From Nostocoides sp. F2B08 (lineage in GTDB: Bacteria > Actinomycetota > Actinomycetes > Actinomycetales > Dermatophilaceae), in assembly GCF_009184895.1 (NCBI RefSeq), contig NZ_WESE01000004.1:248001-312000 (forward strand): 64,000 nucleotides of DNA, read 5' to 3'. The notes beneath the pieces were generated by a model, which was given only the letters and a program-made list of their open reading frames with translations, was not told the origin of the DNA and ran no database searches. Position 1 is the first letter of the stretch. Every line of letters starts with the position of its first letter. A program made the position numbers and the translations under genes. Positions 54,270 to 61,905 of this stretch are shown piece by piece.

Positions 54270-55436
54270 ATGTCCGACGTGTTGGTGAGCCTGCTGGTGG
54301 GAACGACGAAGGGTGCCTTCGTCATCGAGGGGGACGCCGAACGTTCCAGATGGACGGTCCGCGGCCCGTTCTGCGACGGGTGGCCGATCAACCACGCCGT
54401 CGGCGACCCGGCGACCGGGACGATGTGGGCGGCCGGCGGCGGAGACTGGAGCGGCGCCGGGGTGTGGCGCTCCACGGACGGCGGCCGCTCCTGGACGCTG
54501 TCCCGACTGACCCGGGGACAGATGGACCAGTGGGCCGCGGAGGATCCCGAGTTCGCGGCCATGATCGGCTGGTCCGACGATCCCCTCCCCTTCGGGGACG
54601 AGTTCTCGCAGATCTGGTCACTGGCGCGCATCGGGGACCGGCTATACGCCGGGACCAAGCCGGCGAACCTCATCGTCAGCGAGGACGAGGGCGAGAGCTG
54701 GTCGCCCGTCAAGGGCCTGACCGCGCACCCGTCGGCGGAGGAGTGGTCCCCCGGCGCGGCGGGCCTCGTCCTGCACACGATTCTCGCCGACCCTCGCAAT
54801 CCCGACCGGATCTGGATCGGCATCTCCGCCGCCGGGGTGTTCTTCACCGAGGACGCCGGAGCGACGTGGGAGCGACGCAACGACCTCGCGGATCCGAGCG
54901 ACAGCGGAGTCGGAGACCACCCCGCAGCCGCCTCCGACGGCCACATGGGGTTCTGTGTCCACCATGTCGAGCGAGCACCGGGAGATGTCGACCTCCTCTA
55001 CCAACAGAACCACCACGGCGTCTGGCGCTCCGACGACGGAGGCCGGGGCTGGCGCAACATCACGAACGGTCTGCCGTCGACATTCGGTTTCCCCCTCGCG
55101 GTGCATCCGCGCGACCCGCGAACGATCTGGACGTTGCCGTTGAACGGCGACATGGAAGGCCGCTATCCGCCGGAGGCCGCGGCCGCGGTCTGGCGCTCCC
55201 GCGACGGCGGCTCGACCTGGGAGGCGCAGCGGGCGGGGCTGCCGCAGCAGTCCTGTTACTTCACCGTCCTGCGCCAGGCGATGAGCGGGGACCACTGCGA
55301 CCCTGCTGGCCTGTACTTCGGGACCAACACCGGATCCGTGTTCGCCAGTCGGGACGAAGGTCAGACCTGGGAGGAGATCGCGCGTCACCTGCCCACCGTG
55401 CTCGCCGTCGAAGTGCTGGAGACGGCAGGAGACTGA
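54270..55436 (+). CDS. BNR/Asp-box beta-propeller protein (sialidase-like fold)
   Basis: 388 aa. At least six Asp-box motifs of the S/R-x-D-x-G-x-T/S-W type: STDGGRSW, SEDEGESW, TEDAGATW, SDDGGRGW, SRDGGSTW, SRDEGQTW. This gives a six-bladed propeller as in sialidases and Vps10-like proteins. There is no signal peptide and no clear catalytic Arg triad, so sialidase activity is doubtful. ATG 54270 has GAGGAGG upstream; a longer start at 54237 is possible. It is divergent from the ClC gene. Confidence 0.8.
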   Translation: MSDVLVSLLVGTTKGAFVIEGDAERSRWTVRGPFCDGWPINHAVGDPATGTMWAAGGGDWSGAGVWRSTDGGRSWTLSRLTRGQMDQWAAEDPEFAAMIGWSDDPLPFGDEFSQIWSLARIGDRLYAGTKPANLIVSEDEGESWSPVKGLTAHPSAEEWSPGAAGLVLHTILADPRNPDRIWIGISAAGVFFTEDAGATWERRNDLADPSDSGVGDHPAAASDGHMGFCVHHVERAPGDVDLLYQQNHHGVWRSDDGGRGWRNITNGLPSTFGFPLAVHPRDPRTIWTLPLNGDMEGRYPPEAAAAVWRSRDGGSTWEAQRAGLPQQSCYFTVLRQAMSGDHCDPAGLYFGTNTGSVFASRDEGQTWEEIARHLPTVLAVEVLETAGD

Positions 55437-55448
55437 CGGCGTCGACTG

Positions 55449-55925
55449 TCAGGGCCGGCCTCGGCGGGCGAGAGCGGCTCCCGTCCACTCCTCGTCTCCG
55501 CTCACGTCGGCGAGGACCTCGAGCCACTCCGGCGTGGGGATCGGCTCGGCCGCGCCGGCGTCGATCTCGGCGACGAGCGAGCCGTCCTCGTGCTCGTCGA
55601 CCGCGACCGTGAGGCCGTCGCGCTCGACGATATGGCGGGTCTTGCGGAGGAGCCGGGAGGGAAGGCCGACCAGCAACGACCACTCGGCATCATCGAGGTA
55701 GACGTTGGTGCAGGCCACCTCCGCCGGCCCGTCCGAGAGGCGGACCTTCTGCCCGAGCTTGCGCACCACCCCACCGTCCGCAGTGCGCGCCTCCCGCAGC
55801 CGCAGCCGCGTTCCGGTGAGATAGCGGTCGACGATCACGACCCGGTCGACGACACCGTCCGGAATGACACGCACGAGGAAGCGGCGCTCCCGCTCGACCA
55901 CCGCATACTTCAGCGAAACCGGCAC
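55449..55925 (-). CDS. CYTH domain protein
   Basis: 158 aa. The N-terminal VERERRFLV corresponds to the ExExK/R CYTH signature, followed by alternating charged strands (RLRLREAR, VAVDEHEDGSLVAEID) that line the triphosphate tunnel. Family members hydrolyse inorganic triphosphate or thiamine triphosphate, or bind polyphosphate; the activity here is not known. Convergent with the propeller gene. Confidence 0.85.
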   Translation of the reverse strand: MPVSLKYAVVERERRFLVRVIPDGVVDRVVIVDRYLTGTRLRLREARTADGGVVRKLGQKVRLSDGPAEVACTNVYLDDAEWSLLVGLPSRLLRKTRHIVERDGLTVAVDEHEDGSLVAEIDAGAAEPIPTPEWLEVLADVSGDEEWTGAALARRGRP

Positions 55926-55978
55926 GACGGAGGGGGCAGACGCTCGCCGGCCGGACTCGCGCGGACCGGGCCGGCCGC

Positions 55979-56308
55979 TCAGGCCGGCGCCTCGGGGTCC
56001 GGCGGGGTGGGCTGCGGGTGGGTGACGTGGAGGGCGAAACGGCCGCCGAGCAGACCGCCCCCGGGCACCACCCCCTCCTCGAAGCGGTCGGCGCTCACCT
56101 CGACGATGTCGTGGTCATAGGCGTGGAACCGGGCCGGCGCCGTCTGGTCCCACCCGTGACCGAGGACGATGATGCTCCACCCCGGCCCGACCTCGACATC
56201 CGTCACGGCACCTCTGGTGCGGCCCAGCTCCTCGCCGTTGACGATGATCGGCTGGTTGGCGAGCTCGGCGGCGTGCAGCCCCAGGTCCACCCGCACGATC
56301 GCGGTCAT
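55979..56308 (-). CDS. Hypothetical small protein
   Basis: 109 aa. Acidic and hydrophobic beta-strand-like sequence (AIVRVDLGLHAAELANQPIIV, read as a part; GWSIIVLGHG) with no family I recognise and no membrane helix. ATG 56308 is preceded by GAGGAGAGGAGA, so translation is likely. It stands between the CYTH and TerC genes on the same strand. Confidence 0.65.
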   Translation of the reverse strand: MTAIVRVDLGLHAAELANQPIIVNGEELGRTRGAVTDVEVGPGWSIIVLGHGWDQTAPARFHAYDHDIVEVSADRFEEGVVPGGGLLGGRFALHVTHPQPTPPDPEAPA

Positions 56309-56524
56309 GATCCGTCTCCTCTCCTCGGCCGGTCGGGTTCGAGATCCACCGTCGAGAACCACCGGGGCGTCTCTGTCCGTCACCTCCGAGGCTAGCCAAC
56401 CCCGGCGATGCGTGGGAGGGCTGCAGTGCGTGGGTTCCACCACGTCAGCGGGGACCGCCCTGCGTCCGCGCTCCCGAACGCTGTCACATCCGGAGTCCGT
56501 CGGCTGCACCCGGCTCCGGGCGCG

Positions 56525-57559
56525 TCAGTCGCGAGAGGCCGGCATCTCGGGCCGGGTGAGACGACGGGCATCCCTGCGTCGCGCATACAGGCTGGTGGCG
56601 GTCACCGTGAGGAGCACGCCGACGACGAAGATCAATGAGGGCAGGGTCGGTACTTCGGGGACCTGCGGCCAGATGCCGTGTGCCCAGTGCAGGACGAGCT
56701 TGACGCCGATGAAGGCGAGGATGACCGCCAGGCCGTAGCCGAGGTGCGCCAGCGAGGCGAGCGCGCCGGCGACGACGAAGTAGAGCGCCCTCAGGCCGAG
56801 CAGGGCGAAGGCGTTGGTGACGAAGACGAGGTAAGGGTCGGCGGTGATGCCGTACACCGCCGGAACGGAGTCGATCGCGAACACGACGTCGGTGGTGAGG
56901 ATCGCGACGATGACGAGGGCCATCGGGGTGATCGCGCGGCGACCGTCGACCTTCACCGACAGCTTCGTGCCGTGGTACTGACTCTCGACCGGCCAGACGC
57001 GGCGCATCAGCTTGACGACGCGCATCTCGCCGATGTCGATCTCTTTCTGCTCCTGGTCGGAGGCGTCGCGGAAGACCTTGACGGCGGTGACCAGGAGGAC
57101 GGCCCCGAAGAGGAGGAAGGCCCACGAGAACGACGCGATGAGCTGGGCGCCGAGGGCGATGAAGATCGCCCGCAGGACGAGGGCACCGGCGATGCCGATG
57201 AGCAGGACACGCTGCTGGTACTCCGGCGGTACCGCGAAAGCGGTCAGCAGGAGGAGGAAGACGAACAGGTTGTCGACCGAGAGCGACTTCTCGACGATGT
57301 AGCCGGTGTAGTACTGCAGGCCGGTCTCACCACCGTGCTCGAGCCACACCCACACACCGAAGGTCAGCGGGAGGGCGATGTAGAAGATCGACCACCCGAT
57401 GGCTTCCTTCATCACGACCTTGTGCGGCCGGCGGGTGATGAGGAAGTCGAGGACGAAGAGGGCGACGATGGCGCCGATGGTGACGGCCCACAGGGTGGGA
57501 TCGGCGATGGTGTCGAGCGGCGTTCCGGATCCGGGCGCGCCCTCAGCCGTGACGAACAT
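56525..57559 (-). CDS. TerC-family integral membrane protein
   Basis: 344 aa, eight or nine helices. The TerC hallmarks YIVEKSLSVDNLFVFLLL and ILTTDVVFAIDSVPAVYGIT are present, with the two acidic sites (SVDN and AIDS) that form a metal path in relatives. TerC/Alx/MntX-type proteins export Mn(II) or take part in tellurite resistance. ATG 57559 has GAGGAGAA. A candidate Mn riboswitch stands in the long leader. It opens a divergent gap towards the SDR gene. Confidence 0.92.
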   Translation of the reverse strand: MFVTAEGAPGSGTPLDTIADPTLWAVTIGAIVALFVLDFLITRRPHKVVMKEAIGWSIFYIALPLTFGVWVWLEHGGETGLQYYTGYIVEKSLSVDNLFVFLLLLTAFAVPPEYQQRVLLIGIAGALVLRAIFIALGAQLIASFSWAFLLFGAVLLVTAVKVFRDASDQEQKEIDIGEMRVVKLMRRVWPVESQYHGTKLSVKVDGRRAITPMALVIVAILTTDVVFAIDSVPAVYGITADPYLVFVTNAFALLGLRALYFVVAGALASLAHLGYGLAVILAFIGVKLVLHWAHGIWPQVPEVPTLPSLIFVVGVLLTVTATSLYARRRDARRLTRPEMPASRD

Positions 57560-58093
57560 GCAGGTTCTCCTCAGGCGTTGGTCGTGCCGAGGTCTCCTTC
57601 ATCGCGGCCGGACCACGACCCCGGAACGAGGTCGCGCTGGGGCGACCGGGCTTGTCCGAACCGGGCGAGGAAGTACTCCCCTCAACCCGTCGATGATAGG
57701 ACCGGGTCAGGGTTGCGGCAATTTCTCCGTCCACAGCTCCCCGGTGCGGATGGGCTGCTCCGTGCTCCCCGATCCGGTCACCTCCCGCCGGCGACTCCTG
57801 CGCGGTGGACTCCCCTGCGACGCCGTCGATGGTCGTGACGAGCCACCTGCGGCCGGGCCCGAGACCGTGGTCGACGCCCCACAGCACCGCCTGCGAAGGC
57901 GGACGTCGGACGTGATCGAGACCCTGTCTTCGGGCCCACGACAGCGACGGGTCGGCCGACGATTCGGGGCGCCGGTGGGGATGAGCGGTTGCCTGACCTG
58001 CACGAATGCGGGTAAGACTGATCCGGAGACAGCAGGCGCGGCACACCCCGGAGGGTGTAGACAGGTGTCCTGCGAGCCGATGAGGTGGAGGAC
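57560..58093. other. 534-bp divergent intergenic region terC / SDR gene
   Basis: It holds the candidate terC leader (left half). In the right half, GGTT at 57987 and GGGTAA at 58010 resemble a general-stress (SigB-like) promoter for the SDR gene, but the 19-nt spacing is longer than usual. I see no coding frame with family resemblance in this stretch. Confidence 0.5.
57565..57720 (-). ncRNA. Candidate yybP-ykoY (Mn) riboswitch, terC leader
   Basis: On the minus strand, TTGAGGGGAGTACTTCC (around 57670-57684) resembles the conserved GGGGAGUA element of yybP-ykoY RNAs, which are common before terC genes and sense Mn(II). GC-rich pairing segments follow it and lie about 100 nt before the terC ribosome binding site. 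I cannot fold it here; boundaries are estimates. Confidence 0.5.
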
Positions 58094-58954
58094 ATGAGCA
58101 GACCGACCCTGACCGACATCCCGCCCCAGACCCAGCAGCACCCGGGCACCATCACCGACCTCGAGCCGGCAGCGGACCACGGTGAGAGGACGTGGACTGC
58201 GCGCGAGCGTCTCACCGGGAAGCGGGTCCTCATCACCGGCGGCGACTCGGGCATCGGGCGCGCCACCGCGATCACGATGTCGAGGGAGGGAGCGGAGGTC
58301 GCGATCAGCTATCTGCCGGAGGAGCAGCGCGACGCCGAGGACACGAAGACGACGATCGAGAGCGCCGGCGGCGTCTGCCACCTGTTGCCGGCCGATCTGA
58401 CGACCATCGAATCCAACCAGGATGTGGCCCGCGCCGCGGTGGAGGCGCTCGGCGGACTCGATGTCCTCGTCTGCAACGCGGCCTTCCAGATGACCTACGG
58501 CAAGCTCGAGGACTTCCCGGCCGAGCAGATCCAGCACACCTACACCGTCAACGTGTTCTCGCCGTTCTGGCTCGCGCAAGCGCTCGCCGGCGAGCTCGAG
58601 GACGGCGGGTGCATCATCATCACGACGTCGATCCAGGCCTATAACCCGTCCGAGGAGCTGCTCGACTACGCCTCGACCAAGGCCGCGCTGAACAACCTCG
58701 TCGTCAACCTCGCGAGTGAGCTCGGCCCGCGCGGCATCCGCGTCAACGCCGTCGCGCCGGGGCCTATTTGGACACCGCTCATCCCGTCGACGATGCCCGA
58801 GGAGAAGGTGTCCGGCTTCGGCTCCGACACCCCGCTCGGCCGGGCGGGTCACCCCGTCGAGGTGGCCGCCGCCTACGTCTTCCTCGCCTCGGACGAGGCG
58901 TCCTACGTCTCAGGGACCGTGCTCGGCGTGACCGGCGGCAAGCCCGTGTTCTGA
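58094..58954 (+). CDS. Short-chain dehydrogenase/reductase (general stress protein 39-like)
   Basis: 286 aa. NAD(P) fold with TGGDSGIG, VCNAA, the catalytic Ser in TTSI, and YASTK (Tyr and Lys). The 45-residue extension before the fold and the closing GTVLGVTGGKPV are features of the GSP39/YhxC-type SDR group found in stress regulons. Substrate unknown. ATG 58094 follows GGTGGAGGAC. A weak SigB-like promoter may precede it. Confidence 0.9.
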   Translation: MSRPTLTDIPPQTQQHPGTITDLEPAADHGERTWTARERLTGKRVLITGGDSGIGRATAITMSREGAEVAISYLPEEQRDAEDTKTTIESAGGVCHLLPADLTTIESNQDVARAAVEALGGLDVLVCNAAFQMTYGKLEDFPAEQIQHTYTVNVFSPFWLAQALAGELEDGGCIIITTSIQAYNPSEELLDYASTKAALNNLVVNLASELGPRGIRVNAVAPGPIWTPLIPSTMPEEKVSGFGSDTPLGRAGHPVEVAAAYVFLASDEASYVSGTVLGVTGGKPVF

Positions 58955-58960
58955 GTCGTC

Positions 58961-58990
58961 CGTGAGCGGGAGGGTCGGATCTCGCTCACG
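58961..58990 (+). terminator. Terminator of the SDR gene
   Basis: CGTGAGCG (58961-58968) pairs with CGCTCACG (58983-58990), loop of 14, just past the stop. The 58991-59230 stretch that follows shows no gene. Confidence 0.6.
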
Positions 58991-59230
58991 TCGATCCAGC
59001 GCCGTCCCCGACGGCACCGGATCCCACTGACCGCCCGACCGCCCCGCCCCTCGACACGGGCGACGCCAGGGAGCGTCCGTGACGACGGGCGGGGCGGCGG
59101 GCACCAGCCGCGAGCCGCGAGCTTGCATCCGAGCCGCGAGCCGGCTTCCGAGCTACGGCCATATCCGTCGAACGGCCCGACGTTGGCCCGTCCCGCAGTG
59201 CCATCGACCCGGGAGTCCTACGCTGCAGAC

Positions 59231-59809
59231 ATGACACGGGAGCCGAGGCTTCCCACCGTCGCCGAGGCGATGCGGCTCGCTCCGCGCGCCGACTACCTGC
59301 CGCGTGGGGCCCGGCACGCGGCCCGACTCGACATGCCGTTGTCCATCGGCGACGGGGTCACGAACTCCCAGCCCTCGACGGTGCGGACCATGATCGAGCT
59401 GCTCGACGTCCGCCCCGGCCATAGGGTGCTCGACGTCGGCAGCGGCTCCGGCTGGACGACGGGCATCCTCGCCCACCTCGTCGGACCGACGGGCTCGGTG
59501 CTCGGCGTCGAGCTCATCGCCCGGCTGGTCCTCGCGAGCGACGAGGTGCTGCGGGCCGCGGGGCTGACGCAGGCAGCCGTCGCCCAGGCCGATCCCGACG
59601 TCCTCGGTGCGCCCGAAGAGGGCCCGTACGACCGCATACTCGTCTCGGCGGAGGCGACCGAGGTCCCGGGCGAGCTCGTCGACCAGCTCGTCGACGGCGG
59701 CGTCATGGTCGCGGTCGTGCGCGACCGGCTCGTGAAGGTGACGCGACGGGGCGACGACGTCGAGGTGGTGCCGGCGCCCGGGCGCTACCGGTTCGTACCG
59801 CTCCGCTGA
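59231..59809 (+). CDS. Protein-L-isoaspartate O-methyltransferase-like protein
   Basis: 192 aa. PCMT-type methylase with GDGVTNSQPSTV, the SAM motif VLDVGSGSGWTTGILA and VLGVELI. PCMT methylates isoaspartyl residues in aged proteins to start repair. It is shorter at the N-terminus than E. coli Pcm (208), and the GDGVTNSQPS segment differs from the canonical GxGQTISQPYIV. A general SAM methylase role is therefore possible. Confidence 0.75.
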   Translation: MTREPRLPTVAEAMRLAPRADYLPRGARHAARLDMPLSIGDGVTNSQPSTVRTMIELLDVRPGHRVLDVGSGSGWTTGILAHLVGPTGSVLGVELIARLVLASDEVLRAAGLTQAAVAQADPDVLGAPEEGPYDRILVSAEATEVPGELVDQLVDGGVMVAVVRDRLVKVTRRGDDVEVVPAPGRYRFVPLR

Positions 59810-59854
59810 GCCGGCGGGGTGGTGCTCGCGCCAACTTGCCCACGCAACCTCGTG

Positions 59855-59912
59855 GTTCACCATGGTCAGTAACCGTGGTGAACGCTGCGTTTCCCGGTTG
59901 GGGAGAGAAACG
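59855..59912. repeat. Intergenic hairpin-box repeat, copy B
   Basis: GTTCACCATGG (59855-59865) and CCGTGGTGAAC (59873-59883) form an 11-bp stem with one mismatch and a 7-nt loop, then GTTTCCCGGTTGGGGAGAG at 59889 is the reverse complement of the box in copy A (2269-2354). It lies between the convergent PCMT-like and tetR genes. Only one box is present here, against two in copy A. Confidence 0.75.
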
Positions 59913-59954
59913 TGAGCCCGCGCTCCGCCCGCCCGCTGGGCGCCCCAGGCGCGC

Positions 59955-60536
59955 TCAGGCGTCCTTGAGGGTGACCCGCACCTCGGGGGTCGGCGGGGCC
60001 CCGCCGGCCTGCTCCCATGCGCGCTCGAGTGCCGGTCCGATGAGCATCCGGCCGAGCTGGGCGACGATGGTCCGCACCGCCTGGACGTGGGCCGGGACGT
60101 CCGACGGCAGGGTGCCGGCGCGGCGCAGTTCCCTCGTCTGCTCGATGGTCAGGTCGATGAGCGCCCGCGCGAGGTGATCGTCGTGCGGTGAGGGGCTGAG
60201 CAGCTCGCGGCGCACGAAGTCGCCGACCGCGGGGTTGTCCGCGAGCATCCGCTCGACACTCGCGGTCCGCGCAGCGGCCACGGTCCGTGGAGCGCCCGAC
60301 GTCGGCACCTGCTCGAGGGCAGTGCGAAACATCTCGACGACGTGGTCCTGCACGGCGCGGTAGAGCCCGGCCCGCGACCCGAAGTGGTGCGTCACCAGGC
60401 CCGGCGTGCCGCCCGCCTCTCGCGCCACCGCCCGCAGGCTCACCGCCTCCGCCCCGTGCGCGGCATAGAGCCGCAGCGCCGCCTCGCGGATCCGGGCCCG
60501 GCCGGTCAGGTCCGACGGCGCGGTAGTGGTCGTCAT
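59955..60536 (-). CDS. TetR-family transcriptional regulator
   Basis: 193 aa. N-terminal HTH (ARIREAALRLYAAHGAEAVS, then GTPGLVTHHFGSRAGLYRAV) and a divergent C-terminal ligand domain. ATG 60536 is preferred to the in-frame start at 60563 because the family begins here. It is divergent from the acyl-CoA dehydrogenase, so it is the likely repressor of beta-oxidation genes at this locus, perhaps sensing acyl-CoA. Confidence 0.88.
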   Translation of the reverse strand: MTTTTAPSDLTGRARIREAALRLYAAHGAEAVSLRAVAREAGGTPGLVTHHFGSRAGLYRAVQDHVVEMFRTALEQVPTSGAPRTVAAARTASVERMLADNPAVGDFVRRELLSPSPHDDHLARALIDLTIEQTRELRRAGTLPSDVPAHVQAVRTIVAQLGRMLIGPALERAWEQAGGAPPTPEVRVTLKDA

Positions 60537-60599
60537 GCGTCGGAGACTACCGCCAGCGCGCACACACGTGTCCGACGAACTGAACAGACACGCAGGTTC

Positions 60600-60615
60600 C
60601 TATATGCATGTATAG
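60600..60615. promoter_or_regulatory. Near-palindrome between tetR and acyl-CoA dehydrogenase gene
   Basis: CTATATGCATGTATAG has matching CTATA/TATAG arms and stands in the only AT-rich part of the gap between the divergent genes. It is the best candidate for a TetR operator. Confidence 0.45.
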
Positions 60616-60637
60616 CATGCGTCGATACGCTCGCCTC

Positions 60638-61816
60638 ATGCAGATGCTCACGCCCCAGCCGTATGCGTCGCCCTGGTTGAGCGGTGACGTCGCCGAGGTC
60701 GCGAAGTTGGCCCGGCACTTCTTCGACACCGAGGTCGTGCCGCATCTCGAGCGCTTCGACGCGCAGCACCAGGTCGACGTCGAGACGTGGCTGGCCGCGG
60801 GCCGGGCAGGGTTGCTGTGCATCGGCGGCTCGGAGGAGTACGGCGGGGGTGGTGGCACGTTCGCGCACGAGGCGGCCGTCATGTGGGAGCAGGCGCGGTC
60901 GGGTGACGACTCGTTCGGCCACACGGTGCACTCGGGCATCGTCGCGCCCTACCTCGAGGTATTCGGGACCCCCGACCAGAAGCAGCGCTGGCTGCCGCGG
61001 ATGGCGAGCGGCGCGCTCGTCGGCGCCATCGCGATGACCGAGCCCGGCGCCGGCTCGGACCTGCAGCGCATCCGGACCACGGCACGGCGCGACGGCGACC
61101 ACTACGTCATCACGGGGTCCAAGACCTTCATCACCAATGCCTCGCATGCAGGGATCGTCATCGTCGTCTGCCGCACCGGTGGCGAAGGAGCGCAGGGGAT
61201 CTCGCTCATCGTCGTCGAGACGACCGACCCCGAGACCGGCGAGCCGACACCCGGCTTCGAGCGCGGCCGCGTTCTCGACAAGATCGGCATGCACGGTCAG
61301 GACACCCGCGAGCTGCACTTCACCGACGTCCGCGTGCCCGTCGGCGACCTGCTCGGCCCCGAGGAGGGCCAGGGGTTCTACCAGCTGATGAGCCAGCTGC
61401 CGCAGGAGCGCCTGGCGATCGCGGTCGGAGCCGTCGCGGCGGCGGAATACGCGGTGGAGCTGGCCACCGCATACAGCAAGGACCGGGAGGCCTTCGGTCG
61501 CCGCGTGGTCGACTTCCAGGCGACCCGCTTCACCCTCGCCGAGGTCTCGACCGAGGTGCTGGCGGCACGCACCTTCCTCGACCACTGCATGGCGCTGCAC
61601 CTCGAAGGCCGGCTCGACCCGGTGACGGCCTCCCGGGCGAAGTACTGGACGACCGACCTGCAGTGCTCGGTCGTCGACCGGTGCCTGCAGCTGTTCGGCG
61701 GCTACGGCTACATGCGCGAGTACCCGATCGCCCGGCTGTACGCCGCCGCGCGGGTGCAGCGGATCTACGGCGGCACGAACGAGATCATGAAGGAGCTCAT
61801 CGGCCGCTCGCTCTGA
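60638..61816 (+). CDS. Acyl-CoA dehydrogenase
   Basis: 392 aa from ATG 60638. FAD enzyme of the first beta-oxidation step. Signature MTEPGAGSDL and ITGSKTFITNA for flavin and substrate binding, RAFGRRV-type segment EAFGRRVVDFQ, the C-terminal LQLFGGYGYMREYPIARLYA and IYGGTNEIMKELI. Chain length is not evident. A TACGCT ends six nucleotides before the ATG, so the transcript may be leaderless. It converges on the FadB-like gene. Confidence 0.93.
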   Translation: MQMLTPQPYASPWLSGDVAEVAKLARHFFDTEVVPHLERFDAQHQVDVETWLAAGRAGLLCIGGSEEYGGGGGTFAHEAAVMWEQARSGDDSFGHTVHSGIVAPYLEVFGTPDQKQRWLPRMASGALVGAIAMTEPGAGSDLQRIRTTARRDGDHYVITGSKTFITNASHAGIVIVVCRTGGEGAQGISLIVVETTDPETGEPTPGFERGRVLDKIGMHGQDTRELHFTDVRVPVGDLLGPEEGQGFYQLMSQLPQERLAIAVGAVAAAEYAVELATAYSKDREAFGRRVVDFQATRFTLAEVSTEVLAARTFLDHCMALHLEGRLDPVTASRAKYWTTDLQCSVVDRCLQLFGGYGYMREYPIARLYAAARVQRIYGGTNEIMKELIGRSL

Positions 61817-61850
61817 GCGGTGGCCGCGGCCGGGGCGGTGTTCGACGGAA

Positions 61851-61870
61851 CGGTGCGAGATCTCGCACCG
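61851..61870. terminator. Bidirectional terminator, acyl-CoA dehydrogenase / FadB-like gene
   Basis: CGGTGCGAGATCTCGCACCG is a perfect 20-bp palindrome between two convergent genes. Confidence 0.7.
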
Positions 61871-61905
61871 AACTGGTAGCTACGCACCAAACGGCGGGTG
61901 GGGGC

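Noticed and set aside
54224-55612. 462-codon + strand frame in the propeller region
   Set aside because: The overlapping frame from 54270 carries six Asp-boxes; this one is Arg/Pro-rich without motifs.
57987-58015. SigB-type promoter for the SDR gene
   Set aside because: GGTT and GGGTAA are present but 19 nt apart, longer than the usual 14-17, so I kept it only as a remark.
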